From assembly GCF_029689945.1 (NCBI RefSeq), contig NZ_CP121451.1:4030001-4094000 (forward strand): a DNA stretch of 64,000 nt, given 5' to 3'. The position numbers were made by a program, and so were the translations under genes. Shown here one piece after another: positions 28,590-37,317 of this stretch. Numbering within the stretch: position 1 is the stretch's first letter; each line of letters begins with the position of its first letter. This DNA is from Paenibacillus amylolyticus. Its GTDB lineage: Bacteria; Bacillota; Bacilli; Paenibacillales; Paenibacillaceae. Under the pieces are notes generated by a model. That model was not told where the DNA came from, did no database searches, and saw only the letters and a program-made list of their open reading frames with translations.

Positions 28590-29696
28590 AAAAGCTACGC
28601 TTGGATTATTGTTCAGTCTTACACTTATCGTTGCAGGCTGCGGACAAAATCCGCTTCCGATACAAATGCAAGCTCTACAGGTACCGGAAATGCGGTCTCC
28701 ACTGAGAGTGAAGCAGCCAAATTAAATGTACAGGTCAGCTTCTACCCGATGTACGAGTTTACCAAAAATGTGGCCGGTGATCTGGCAGAGGTGCATACGC
28801 TCGTTCCAGCAGGGATGGAGCCTCATGATTGGGAGCCAACACCACAGGACATTGCCAGCATTGAAAAGGCAGATGTGCTTGTATACAACGGTGCAGGTAT
28901 GGAGTCTTGGATGGACCAGATCACTGGAAGTCTGAGCAATGCTTCGCTTATTCAGGTGGAAGCGAGCAAAGGCATCAACTTGCTTGAAGGTGAAGAGCAT
29001 GATCACCATCATGGAGATTCTGAGTCAACAGAAGACGATCATGACCACGAGCAAGCAAATGAAGCGAATACAGAGGAACACGACCATGATCATGCGGTTG
29101 AAGTGACTACGGAAGACCATGACCATGATCATAATGCCGAGTCGGAAGAAAAGCACGGGCATGATCACGGTGGACTGGACCCCCATGTATGGCTGTCACC
29201 TGCACTGGCTGTCAAAGAAGTACGTAATATTGAAGCAGGCCTGACACAGGCCGCCCCGGAACACGCTGAACAGTTCAAGCAGAATGCAGATGCTTATGTT
29301 GCTCAACTGGAGGCACTGGATCAAGACTTCAAGGCGGCTGTGGCAGATAGCAAACGCAAGGATTTTATCACACAACACGCTGCATTTGGCTATCTTGCCC
29401 AGGAATACGGATTGCAGCAGGTGCCTATCGCAGGATTGTCTCCGGAGCAAGAACCTTCGGCAGCGCAGATGGCATCGGTCATTAATTTTGCAAAAGAGCA
29501 TCAAGTGAAGACGATTTTCTTCGAAACACTGGTTTCATCCAAAGTGTCTGAGACGATCGCAAGTGAAGTGGGGGCCAAAACGGCTGTATTGAACCCGATC
29601 GAGGGACTCACCGAGGAAGAGATCGCGGCGGGAATGGACTACATTAGTGTGATGAGACAAAATCTGGAGGCTCTGAAGCTGGCACTGAACGAATAA
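28576..29696 (+). CDS. znuA: Zinc ABC transporter substrate-binding lipoprotein (frameshifted)
   Basis: Surface zinc-binding lipoprotein of cluster A-I (AdcA/ZnuA), corrected to 373 aa. Lipobox LIVAGCGQ near residue 20. The metal site uses the His of PAGMEPHDWEPT, the His of LDPHVWLSP, the His of ITQHAAFGYLA and a late acidic residue. Between the first two lies a long His/Asp/Glu-rich loop (about residues 140-195, many HDHDH units), which is longer than usual. The frame breaks near 28652-28654, where one G restores NPASDTNASST. AAGGAGG lies 10 bp before the ATG at 28576. Last gene of the znu operon. Confidence 0.9.
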
Positions 29697-29788
29697 TTAA
29701 AGATCAGTTTGATGCCTTTCACCGAAAAAGGTACAATAATACAACATGCTGAGGAATGGTGTGCCATTCCTTTGCCTTTTTGCGAAGC

Positions 29789-29818
29789 AGAGAGCACAGG
29801 GATGTGCTCTCTCTTTGT
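29789..29818 (+). terminator. Terminator of the znu operon
   Basis: AGAGAGCACA-GGGA-TGTGCTCTCT (29789-29812) followed by CTTTGTT. A second hairpin AGGAATGG-TGTG-CCATTCCT with a T-rich tail lies just upstream at 29752-29780. The pair closes the zinc operon. Confidence 0.75.
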
Positions 29819-29860
29819 TGATGAGGTGACCGGATCAAGGAGAACAGGAGGGCGTATGAT

Positions 29861-30343
29861 ATGAATTTAAATGAAGAACATGAAGTGCTGTTAAGTGAAC
29901 AGCCTGCCCATCTGTGGAGACGGCGCAAGCGGGAGTTGATGAACTGGACGGAACGTGACAAACATACGGTTTCCGCGAAGAGAACGGAGATTTGGAACGG
30001 AGTTGAAGTCGACGCCGAGCTCGTGAACGCATTGTCCATCCTCCAGAAGGCGGGGGTAACGACGGAATTTTCATGTGCAGGGGTGAGTCCGCTTGATGAA
30101 CCTGTTGATCATTCCCTTTATGCTTATGTTACTCTGGTACAAAGTGAAGTTGCCGATCAATTCGTGCACTACGCACTCCGCCGGATGCGGAATCGACTGC
30201 TCGTTACGCTTGAGGCCGAAAAGGGCCGCTATGATCTGTCTTCTTTTTTCATTGGACACAATCGGAGCTTCTGCTGGTGGATGGAGCACTGCGCCTCACA
30301 GTTTGGAAGCCGAAACGAATCGAGTGAAAAAAGCGTAGTATAG
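29861..30343 (+). CDS. Conserved protein of unknown function
   Basis: Soluble 160-aa protein without signal peptide. The N-terminal part is charged and Trp-rich (HLWRRRKRELMNW); the middle has VTTEFSCAGVSPLDEPVDH, a motif-like stretch, and the end has HNRSFCWWMEHCA. I do not recognise the family. AGGAGGGCG precedes the ATG. It is followed within 45 bp by a membrane-protease gene in the same direction, so the two may be co-transcribed. Frame support comes from codon use and spacing. Confidence 0.65.
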   Translation: MNLNEEHEVLLSEQPAHLWRRRKRELMNWTERDKHTVSAKRTEIWNGVEVDAELVNALSILQKAGVTTEFSCAGVSPLDEPVDHSLYAYVTLVQSEVADQFVHYALRRMRNRLLVTLEAEKGRYDLSSFFIGHNRSFCWWMEHCASQFGSRNESSEKSVV

Positions 30344-30384
30344 AGGATAGGCTTGGTTATAAAGATGAAGGAGGTATGACACGA

Positions 30385-31086
30385 TTGAATAAGTGGGTCA
30401 AAACGATACTTTTTCTGTTAGGCTCCGTCTTTCTTACACGATTCATCCCATTCTCGTCCCTGTTCCGCAACCTGGATACGATGATCCACGAATTCGGCCA
30501 TGCACTAATGACGCTAATATTGTCGGGTAAAGTGCTGCGGATTGAATTATACGCTGATCATAGCGGTGTAACGTATTCGTCCATGCTGACGCCAGGCAGG
30601 TCCATTTTGGTTTCTCTCGCAGGATATATCAGTGCATCCTTATTCGCCTGGCTGTTATTTTACTTATATCGCAAGGGTTTGCACATGTGGGGACTTGGCA
30701 TTATGACGGCTGTGGCTCTGGTGTCGCTCCTGTTATATGTAAGAGGGGAGTTTGGCATGTTATGGTTGACCGGGTTCATCGTAATTAACGTGGTCATCAT
30801 GATTTTTGGTGCCAAGATCGTGAAGTTCTATTATCTGTTACTGGCTTTTCTTACGCTGGAGGAGTCGGTCGTCAGTGCCGTATACGTTGGACTGATGTCC
30901 TGGACTCAACCGTCACGGGCAGGGGATGCAGCGAATCTCGCTCAGCAGACATTCCTTCCGGCGCTATTCTGGGGAACGCTGTTTGCTTTGTTCGCACTAT
31001 GGTGTGCCAAGGGAGCACTCAGTCTCTTTTTCCGCAAAGAAGGCACTTCGCGATCGTCTCGGTCTCGGGGATTACGAAGAGCGTAA
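30385..31086 (+). CDS. M50-like membrane metalloprotease
   Basis: Integral membrane protein of 233 aa. The HEFGH motif (HExxH zinc site) occurs near residue 36 within MIHEFGHALM, as in the M50B (site-2-protease-like) group. About six hydrophobic segments follow, with LTLEESVVSAVYVGL near residue 155. An ATG at 30376 sits only one base after AAGGAGG and would be poorly placed; the in-frame TTG at 30385 is 10 bp away and is preferred. These small M50B proteins are common in Firmicutes and largely uncharacterised. Substrate unknown. Confidence 0.75.
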   Translation: MNKWVKTILFLLGSVFLTRFIPFSSLFRNLDTMIHEFGHALMTLILSGKVLRIELYADHSGVTYSSMLTPGRSILVSLAGYISASLFAWLLFYLYRKGLHMWGLGIMTAVALVSLLLYVRGEFGMLWLTGFIVINVVIMIFGAKIVKFYYLLLAFLTLEESVVSAVYVGLMSWTQPSRAGDAANLAQQTFLPALFWGTLFALFALWCAKGALSLFFRKEGTSRSSRSRGLRRA

Positions 31087-31121
31087 CGGATATCAAGTTA
31101 TATCGTTAGATAAAAGTAAAG

Positions 31122-31163
31122 AAGGCACTTCCTTTCTTCGTGAAAGGGTAGTGCCTTTTGTAT
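31122..31163 (+). terminator. Rho-independent terminator
   Basis: AAGGCACT (31122-31129) pairs with AGTGCCTT (31150-31157) around an inner CTTTC/GAAAG stem, followed by TTGTATTTT. Confidence 0.88.
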
Positions 31164-31203
31164 TTTGGACTTACATCTGCATCTGATATTAAATGCTTTG
31201 TAT

Positions 31204-31575
31204 TTAATCTCCAAGATTTTCCCACAGCACATAAAAGTAATAAATCTCTTCCAGAATCGCCTTATCATCCTCTGCCGCAACGCCGCCCTTCATCCGAGCA
31301 AGGGTACCCAGAATATCATATATGGTTTCACGTTCCACACTGAACTGAATGCGGTTGACGATTTTATCCCAGGCCTTCATGGCGTAATTAACTTGAGACT
31401 TGGCTTCAGTCCACTTTTTGCTCTCAACCTGTTTCTCCAAGGTGTGTATAGATTCAAGCAAGCGATCATCGGAGCCAAAGGGCTTTTTGAGATAGACTCC
31501 GCTAGCCATAATTGCAACGAACACAAGAATGAGACAGATCGGAAGCGCATATAACAGCCAGAACCGCGTTTTCAT
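31204..31575 (-). CDS. DUF4363-family membrane-anchored protein
   Basis: Protein of 123 aa with a single N-terminal membrane helix (LLYALPICLILVFVAIMA) and an extracytoplasmic, helical, charged domain with tetratricopeptide-like spacing (ESKKWTEAKSQVNYAMKAWD). This matches the DUF4363 family, which typically follows a DUF421 gene in Bacilli, as it does here 25 bp downstream. Function unknown; the pair likely works together at the membrane. Confidence 0.72.
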   Translation of the reverse strand: MKTRFWLLYALPICLILVFVAIMASGVYLKKPFGSDDRLLESIHTLEKQVESKKWTEAKSQVNYAMKAWDKIVNRIQFSVERETIYDILGTLARMKGGVAAEDDKAILEEIYYFYVLWENLGD

Positions 31576-31600
31576 TCAACCGCCTCCTTGATGAAAGAGT

Positions 31601-32329
31601 TTAGAAGGGCCCCTCATAATCACCCATATCGATTTTTTCCGTAATTTGATCCTTGTATAGGTCAACATACAATTTGTCGTTGGGCAATATGGCGGCAAAT
31701 GCAATATCCTGTATCGTAATCTTTTGTTTTTTCAGTTGCTCACTGAGCCAGTTTATGTCTTTGTTTCGTTCCTCCAGATTTTGCTTAATTAGCTGGCCAT
31801 CAATGATAATCTCGGTCATCAGCTTGCTCTTGGGCGGGTGCATATGCATGTCTTTTGCAGTTAAGGGTTGATTCTCGGGTTTTAACACAACGGAGAGACT
31901 ACCGTCCGGTTCCAGGATGGCATAATCCAGCGTCGTAATATCAAATACATCCTTTTGCCGCAGCATCATGGTTAATTCGTCAAATTTGACTCGCATTTTG
32001 CTCAGGTTCTGTTCGAGAATCTTGCCGTTCTGAATGATCAATGTAGGGTCAGAGTCCATTAATTTGGAGATGTTACGATTCTTCAGTGTAATATATTGAA
32101 AGATGATCGTTATGATTGTGAAAATGGTCAAGGCCACAAAATGAATCCATGCTTTGGACGAGAGGTCCGTTGCAAACGTTCCCGCTATGGAACCAATGGT
32201 GATGCCGTTAATGTAATCAAAATACGTTAAGTTACCCATTTGCTGTTTGCCCAGCACTCTTGTGTAGATGATCAGGGTCAGGAAGGCAATAACAGATCTA
32301 ACTGCGACAACCCATGTTTCTTCCATCAT
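31601..32329 (-). CDS. DUF421 membrane protein (YetF/YrbG-like)
   Basis: Protein of 242 aa with three N-terminal membrane helices (about residues 5-85) and a cytoplasmic DUF421 domain with MRVKFDELTMMLRQKDVFDI and LDYAILEPDGSLSVVLKP, which fix the family. GKQQMGNLTYFDYINGITIGS is the conserved first loop. The start at 32329 has GGAAGG 10 bp upstream; a longer in-frame start at 32380 is weaker. Members exist in sporulation and stress contexts in Bacillus but the molecular role is unclear. Confidence 0.82.
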   Translation of the reverse strand: MMEETWVVAVRSVIAFLTLIIYTRVLGKQQMGNLTYFDYINGITIGSIAGTFATDLSSKAWIHFVALTIFTIITIIFQYITLKNRNISKLMDSDPTLIIQNGKILEQNLSKMRVKFDELTMMLRQKDVFDITTLDYAILEPDGSLSVVLKPENQPLTAKDMHMHPPKSKLMTEIIIDGQLIKQNLEERNKDINWLSEQLKKQKITIQDIAFAAILPNDKLYVDLYKDQITEKIDMGDYEGPF

Positions 32330-32416
32330 ATATGGTTCACCTTCCTTTAATTCACTTCTCCCATTCTCTATGACAAGCATGTCCTAGGCTGCGTGATCTT
32401 ATGCTTGAACGTAAAG

Positions 32417-32450
32417 AACCGAAACTTGGATAGTATCCCAAGCTTCGGTT
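32417..32450 (-). terminator. Terminator downstream of the uxu genes
   Basis: AACCGAAACTTGG and CCAAGCTTCGGTT form a stem with one mismatch. On the minus strand it lies past the SDR stop codon, with a short T-rich stretch. A bidirectional role is possible. Confidence 0.55.
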
Positions 32451-32542
32451 TCATTAAATACCTATATTAATTGAACGGATTCATTTACACGTAACGGAGA
32501 GGAAAGAAAAAACCTGAAAAAGCGAAGCGCTCGCCTTTATCG

Positions 32543-33406
32543 TTAAACACCAGAGTATGCCATAAATCCACCATCTACGGGAATGACTGTGCCAGTGACG
32601 AATCCGGACTGTCTTTCATCCGCAAGCCACATCAATGTGCCCAGCAGATCTTCCGGTTTGCCGAAGCGGCGCATAGGTGTATGAGCAATAATTTTACTGG
32701 AACGCTCGGTAGGTGAGCCGTCGGGTTGCAGTAATAGATTACGGTTTTGCTCAGTCAGGAAAAACCCGGGTGCAATAGCATTGACACGAATACCGGATTC
32801 AGCCAGATGAACGGCAAGCCACTGCGTGAAGTTGTTGATGGCAACCTTCGCAGCGCTGTATGCAGGAACTTTGGTCATGGGCGATGGGGCGCTCATGGAA
32901 GAGATGTTAATGACAGTCGCGGGAACATCGCGCTCTATCATATGTTTGGCAAAGATCTGAGTGGGGATGAGCGAACCGACAAAATTCAGATCCATTACCT
33001 GACGAAATCCCTCTACACTTACATCAAAAAATGTAGTGACATCGCTCTTTTCCAGATCTTCCAATCTGAAAATTTCATTCGTGGTGTTGGCACTGGCGTT
33101 ATTGCCGCCCGCGCCATTGATAAGAATATCACAGGGTCCAAGCTGCTCCAGCACAGCATCTGCCGCCGCTTGCACACTATCAGCCTGGGTTACGTCACAG
33201 GCAATTGCAATGGCTCTGCCACCGTCAGCTTCAATCGCAGCTACAACGTCCTGCCCCTTGGACACGGTACGATTCAGGATGGCTACACTTGCACCGTGCC
33301 GTGCGAGTTCTTCCGCCATGGAGCGGCATAATACTCCAGCACCTCCGGTGATTACAGCTGTTCTGCCTTCAAGACGAGAGGAACGTTCATATGGGTGCTC
33401 ACTCAT
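32543..33406 (-). CDS. SDR oxidoreductase, probable D-fructuronate/D-mannonate reductase (UxuB-type)
   Basis: Short-chain dehydrogenase of 287 aa with cofactor motif [24 protein letters not shown], catalytic Ser in SSMSAPSP and YSAAKVA (Tyr-x-x-x-Lys), and a C-terminal [11 protein letters not shown] end. It overlaps the uxuA stop by ATGA and so is translationally coupled. In Bacillus-type glucuronate pathways an SDR (YjmF/UxuB) reduces fructuronate to mannonate next to UxuA. Position and family support this role, but the substrate is not proven by sequence. Confidence 0.82.
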   Translation of the reverse strand: MSEHPYERSSRLEGRTAVITGGAGVLCRSMAEELARHGASVAILNRTVSKGQDVVAAIEADGGRAIAIACDVTQADSVQAAADAVLEQLGPCDILINGAGGNNASANTTNEIFRLEDLEKSDVTTFFDVSVEGFRQVMDLNFVGSLIPTQIFAKHMIERDVPATVINISSMSAPSPMTKVPAYSAAKVAINNFTQWLAVHLAESGIRVNAIAPGFFLTEQNRNLLLQPDGSPTERSSKIIAHTPMRRFGKPEDLLGTLMWLADERQSGFVTGTVIPVDGGFMAYSGV

Positions 33407-34479
33407 GCTTTTGCCCTCCTTTGCAGGGAATCCCAGACGCCCCAGAGATACATGATCCCCAAAGCCCGGTCATAGAGTCCATAGCCAGGTCGGCACTGTT
33501 CTCCCCAGAGATGTCTACCGTGGTCGGGTCTTGCATAACCTTCATAACCGACATCATGATAAGCCTCAACAACCCCTGCGATATCCACACTTCCATCCTG
33601 ACTACGATGGGAGGTCTCGATAAAGTCGCCATTCTCAAAGATTTTCACATTACGAATGTGGGCAAATGGAATCCGGTCCTTGAACTCGTGGATCATCCCG
33701 ATAATGTCATTATCCGCATTCGCTCCCAAAGAGCCACTGCACAGCGTCACGCTATTATTAGGGCTATCATATAAATTCAAATATTTTCGTACATTCTCCT
33801 GACTTGTAATAATCTTCGGCAATCCAAAGATTGGCCAAGGCGGATCATCCGGATGGATGGCCATTCGAATTCCCAGCCGTTCGGCTGTAGGAATAATCTC
33901 TTGCAGGAAATAACGTGCGTGCTCCCACATATGATCCTCGGTTACATCCTTGTAGGCTTCAAAGAGACCTGTTAAATACTGCAATCGTTCCGGTTCCCAG
34001 CCTGGCATGGTGAGTGCGGAGTTTTCGGTAATTCGACGAACGAGTTCCAAAGGTTCGATATCTGCGAGTTTACTGTGCTCATAGAAGAGGGCAGTTGAGC
34101 CATCCTCCATTTCCTTGTGCATATCCGTGCGAAGCCAGTCGAAGATGGGCATGAAGTTGTAACAGATGACCTTCACACCCACCTGAGCCAGCTTCTCCAT
34201 CGTTTTAATGTAGTTTGCAATGTATTTGTCTCTTGATGGCAGACCCAACTTGATATCCTCATGAATGTTCACACTCTCAACCACATCCAGATGTAACCCG
34301 GCCTTGTCCGCTGCCGCTTTGACAGCGAGTATCTTGTCCATGGGCCATTCCTCGCCAGCAGGAACATCGTGCAGTGCCCACACAATACCTTCAACACCCG
34401 GAATCTGCCGGATATGATCCAGCGTTACCGTATCATTGCCTTCACCGAACCAGCGAAAAACCATTCTCATCACGTTCAC
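33403..34479 (-). CDS. uxuA: Mannonate dehydratase
   Basis: Metal-dependent dehydratase (358 aa) that turns D-mannonate into 2-keto-3-deoxygluconate in glucuronate catabolism. TIM-barrel family segments are present: [13 protein letters not shown] at the N-terminus, [31 protein letters not shown] with the metal-binding His, [12 protein letters not shown] and [15 protein letters not shown]. Length is normal. It lies between the GntR regulator upstream and the SDR downstream and handles sugar acids that the GH67 enzyme in this window would release. Confidence 0.93.
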   Translation of the reverse strand: MNVMRMVFRWFGEGNDTVTLDHIRQIPGVEGIVWALHDVPAGEEWPMDKILAVKAAADKAGLHLDVVESVNIHEDIKLGLPSRDKYIANYIKTMEKLAQVGVKVICYNFMPIFDWLRTDMHKEMEDGSTALFYEHSKLADIEPLELVRRITENSALTMPGWEPERLQYLTGLFEAYKDVTEDHMWEHARYFLQEIIPTAERLGIRMAIHPDDPPWPIFGLPKIITSQENVRKYLNLYDSPNNSVTLCSGSLGANADNDIIGMIHEFKDRIPFAHIRNVKIFENGDFIETSHRSQDGSVDIAGVVEAYHDVGYEGYARPDHGRHLWGEQCRPGYGLYDRALGIMYLWGVWDSLQRRAKA

Positions 34480-34509
34480 CTCATCATGAATAATAGTAAG
34501 AAAATTAAG

Positions 34510-35244
34510 TCATTGAAAATAGGAAGGATATGTATCCTGCAGGACAGCCAAATCGGTGACAGTTAAATGCAAATGTTCCTGCATCAGTCGTTCTGCTGTG
34601 TCGGCATCATGCTGCTGAATGGCCTTGACCATGGACCTGTGCTGTTCAATCAGGTGATCCCACTGGTGATCGGAGGACAGCCGAAGCATACGACTTCGAT
34701 TCAAATGTACATTCATCTGCTGGATAACAGTCCAGATGTTGCTTTTGTTGCAGCCTGCAAAAAGAGTGCTATGGAACTCCTCATCCAATTGGAACATTCG
34801 TTCATCATCCGGGTTGACCCTGCAGTCCTCTTGCCAAGCAAGGTTCTGTTCCAGTGCCGCCATCTGTTCGTTCGGAAAGTTCTCGCAGGCCAGCCTGATT
34901 ACGGCTCGTTCGAGCTGTTCACGCATGAACCGTGCTTCCTCAACGAGATCGACCTGAATCAGAGAGACGTATGTGCCACGCTGTGGATACACTTCCAGCA
35001 GACCTTCCTGAGCAAGCCTTACAAAACTTTCTCGAACAGGTGTCCGGCTGACCTGAAACTCCAGCGAAATTTCCTTCTCGGAAATAGCGGTTCCCGGAGG
35101 CATTTTCAGACTCAAAATGAGTTTCTTCAGCGTGTAGTAAACGACATCTCGCGTCGAGTAAGATTGCTTATTCATGGAAGACATACTATTGTTTGCAACA
35201 GGCAACAAACCGGTTTTGGATGAACACTTTGGGGTATATTCCAC
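34510..35244 (-). CDS. GntR/FCD-family regulator (UxuR-like)
   Basis: Regulator of 244 aa with an N-terminal GntR winged helix (SEKEISLEFQVSRTPVRESF, about residues 54-73) and a C-terminal FCD ligand domain with metal-binding residues in DEEFHSTLFAGC and EQHRSMVKAI. The GTG start has AAGGAG 8 bp upstream. A 30-bp palindrome lies 20 bp before the start, so autoregulation and control of the uxuA-SDR genes are likely. The effector is presumably a hexuronate or mannonate (inference). Confidence 0.85.
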   Translation of the reverse strand: MEYTPKCSSKTGLLPVANNSMSSMNKQSYSTRDVVYYTLKKLILSLKMPPGTAISEKEISLEFQVSRTPVRESFVRLAQEGLLEVYPQRGTYVSLIQVDLVEEARFMREQLERAVIRLACENFPNEQMAALEQNLAWQEDCRVNPDDERMFQLDEEFHSTLFAGCNKSNIWTVIQQMNVHLNRSRMLRLSSDHQWDHLIEQHRSMVKAIQQHDADTAERLMQEHLHLTVTDLAVLQDTYPSYFQ

Positions 35245-35263
35245 AACTTCAACTCCTTCTTTG

Positions 35264-35293
35264 CCATACTACCATACTTGTATGGTAGTATGG
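35264..35293. promoter_or_regulatory. 30-bp palindromic operator of the glucuronate regulator
   Basis: CCATACTACCATAC and GTATGGTAGTATGG are perfect 14-bp arms around TT. Each arm holds two CATAC-like repeats, so one or two overlapping GntR sites may exist. It lies just upstream of the regulator gene on the minus strand. Confidence 0.8.
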
Positions 35294-35335
35294 AAGCGCT
35301 TTATTGACAATATGATAAATTAATTGGGTAAACAC

Positions 35336-35391
35336 TTGCTGTTCGAGGGAGTATAGAGTATAATTCAGTTATTAGGTTTAAATGTTTAAAC
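35336..35391 (+). promoter_or_regulatory. Promoter and operator of the ArsR-type gene
   Basis: TTGCTG at 35336-35341 and TATAAT at 35359-35364 with a 17-bp spacer. Directly downstream, GTTTAAAT-GTTTAAAC (35376-35391) forms a tandem palindrome that would overlap the transcription start, a likely self-repression site. Confidence 0.6.
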
Positions 35392-35466
35392 GGATTGACA
35401 TCTAATGGAGAGTCCATACGTAGAAATAACAAAATGGAAGAAATAAAATAGTATAGAGGTGTAACC

Positions 35467-35769
35467 ATGGGACAGAAAGCAATTAGCGTTTTTCAAACCT
35501 GTATTCCGTTATTTCAAGTATTAAGTGACAATCATCGTCAAGCCATTTTGCTGACACTCACCGAGAAGGGCAAAATGACGGTGAATGAAATTACCGAACA
35601 ATCCAGCCTATCCCGGCCAGCCATATCTCATCATCTCAAGCTGTTGTTGGAGAAGGGGCTCATATCCGTGGAACAAAAGGGCACACAGCGTTATTATTCG
35701 GCTTCATTGGATTCATCGGTGGAACTGTTGAAGGAACTTGTAGCTGCTTTGGAAGAAGAGTGTCTGTAG
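35467..35769 (+). CDS. ArsR-family transcriptional regulator
   Basis: Winged-helix protein of 100 aa. The recognition helix region is SSLSRPAISHHLKLLLEKGL and the wing is SVEQKGTQRYYS. No cysteine cluster typical of metal sensors is present apart from C13 and the C-terminal Cys, so the signal may be non-metal. AGAGGTG precedes the ATG. It is followed in the same direction by an aldehyde dehydrogenase with the same GTTTAAAC motif in front of it, so that gene is a probable target. Confidence 0.8.
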   Translation: MGQKAISVFQTCIPLFQVLSDNHRQAILLTLTEKGKMTVNEITEQSSLSRPAISHHLKLLLEKGLISVEQKGTQRYYSASLDSSVELLKELVAALEEECL

Positions 35770-35819
35770 ATATTAATAACGATCAAACATGCTTTGGCAT
35801 GTGCCCTATAGGTTCGTAA

Positions 35820-35835
35820 GTTTAAACGCTTAATC
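35820..35835. promoter_or_regulatory. Second GTTTAAAC operator, before aldehyde dehydrogenase
   Basis: GTTTAAAC-GCTTAATC matches the tandem site at 35376-35391 (first half exact, second half 6 of 8). It lies 27 bp before the dehydrogenase start codon. Confidence 0.55.
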
Positions 35836-35861
35836 CAAAATGAATAGAGGAGTATGTAACT

Positions 35862-37265
35862 ATGACAACAACTATACAGGAAGTTACCAGTCAGGAAGTT
35901 GAACAGATTTTGGAGCAGCAACGACATTTCTTTCGTTCCGGGGCCACACGCTCGGCAGAAGCCCGGATTGCCCGTCTGATCCAACTCAAGCAGGCGATTC
36001 AAACGTATGAGACCAGGCTGACTGAAGCACTCTATCAGGATTTGGGCAAAAGTGAGTTCGAATCCTACACAACCGAGATCGGATTTATGATGGATAGCAT
36101 CACACACACCATTCGTAAAGTGAAGAAATGGGTGAAACCCGTTAAAGTGAAAACGCAAATGGCACTCCTGGGTTCCAAAAGTGTTATTATTCCTGAACCC
36201 TATGGGTCTGTTCTGATCATCGGGCCTTTCAATTATCCATTTCAACTCTTGATCGAACCGTTGGTAGGTGCGATTGCTGCAGGCAATACAGCGGTGCTCA
36301 AAGCGTCAGAAAATACACCTGCGGTGTCCGCTGTCGTACGTGAAATGATAGCTACCGTGTTCGAACCGGCGTACGTCCAAGTACTTGACGGTGCCAAAGA
36401 CACAACGACCGCGCTGATTAACGCGCCATTTGACTATATCTTTTTTACAGGCAGTGTACCGGTTGGCAAGATTGTAATGGAGGCAGCTGCCAAAAATCTT
36501 GTTCCCGTTACGTTGGAGTTGGGCGGCAAGAGTCCGGTCATCGTGGATGAACAGGCGGATCTCAAAGTAGCTGCCCAGCGTATTATATGGGGCAAACTGC
36601 TCAATACAGGACAGACCTGTATCGCACCCGATTATTTGCTTGTGCATGAGCGCGTGAAGGAACCTTTAATTACGGAGATGACAGCGGCGATCGAGTCCTT
36701 CTTTGGTAAGGATATTCAGCACAACAAGGACTACGGGCGAATCGTGAACAAAGGACATTTTAAACGTCTGACAACTCTGATTGAACGGGATCAGGCCAAG
36801 GTGATATATGGGGGAGCATCGGATGAGGAAGATCGTTTCATTGAACCTACGTTAATTGATGCGGAGTCCTGGGATGCAGCGACAATGGAAGATGAAATTT
36901 TTGGACCGATACTACCGATCATTAGCTATCGTAACGTGGATGAGGCCATTGCAGAGATCGTAAAGCGGCCGAAACCACTCGCCTTGTATCTGTTTACTTC
37001 CGACACTCAAGTTCAGGACAAAGTGCTGCGTGAAGTTTCTTTTGGAGGCGGCTGCATTAACGATACAATCACACATGTTGCGAATCCGCGTCTGCCGTTT
37101 GGCGGTGTTGGTCATTCCGGTGTGGGTTCGTATCATGGGAAGTACAGCTTCGAAACCTTCTCCCATCTGAAAAGTGTACTGAAAAAAAGCACCAAATTAA
37201 ATCTGCCAATTCTGTATCCACCGTATGATAACAAGCTGAAGTTGATTAAACGTTTGTTGAAATAA
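35862..37265 (+). CDS. Aldehyde dehydrogenase (YwdH-like, class 3 type)
   Basis: NAD(P)-dependent aldehyde dehydrogenase of 467 aa. The catalytic Cys lies in NTGQTCIAPDYLLV and the Glu in LELGGKSPVIV; the cofactor-binding FTGSVPVGKIV and the late EIFGPILP motif are present. The C-terminal end (SFETFSHLKSVLKK) resembles class 3/fatty-aldehyde-type enzymes without a membrane anchor, as in B. subtilis YwdH. Likely oxidises medium- to long-chain or aromatic aldehydes. Probably controlled by the ArsR protein upstream. Confidence 0.88.
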   Translation: MTTTIQEVTSQEVEQILEQQRHFFRSGATRSAEARIARLIQLKQAIQTYETRLTEALYQDLGKSEFESYTTEIGFMMDSITHTIRKVKKWVKPVKVKTQMALLGSKSVIIPEPYGSVLIIGPFNYPFQLLIEPLVGAIAAGNTAVLKASENTPAVSAVVREMIATVFEPAYVQVLDGAKDTTTALINAPFDYIFFTGSVPVGKIVMEAAAKNLVPVTLELGGKSPVIVDEQADLKVAAQRIIWGKLLNTGQTCIAPDYLLVHERVKEPLITEMTAAIESFFGKDIQHNKDYGRIVNKGHFKRLTTLIERDQAKVIYGGASDEEDRFIEPTLIDAESWDAATMEDEIFGPILPIISYRNVDEAIAEIVKRPKPLALYLFTSDTQVQDKVLREVSFGGGCINDTITHVANPRLPFGGVGHSGVGSYHGKYSFETFSHLKSVLKKSTKLNLPILYPPYDNKLKLIKRLLK

Positions 37266-37276
37266 AAAAGAAAGCC

Positions 37277-37317
37277 GAACAGCCTGCTACTGGACCTTAT
37301 TCCAGAGCAGGCTGTTC
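37277..37317. terminator. Terminator between convergent dehydrogenase and AraC genes
   Basis: GAACAGCCTGCT (37277-37288) and AGCAGGCTGTTC (37306-37317) form a perfect 12-bp stem with an inner CTGG/CCAG pair. On the minus strand it is followed by a long T run, and the stop codon of the AraC gene lies inside the stem. It can stop both genes. Confidence 0.85.

Noticed and set aside
35291..35304. TGGAAGCGCTTTAT as a cre site
   Set aside because: Three mismatches from the consensus and partial overlap with the GntR palindrome.
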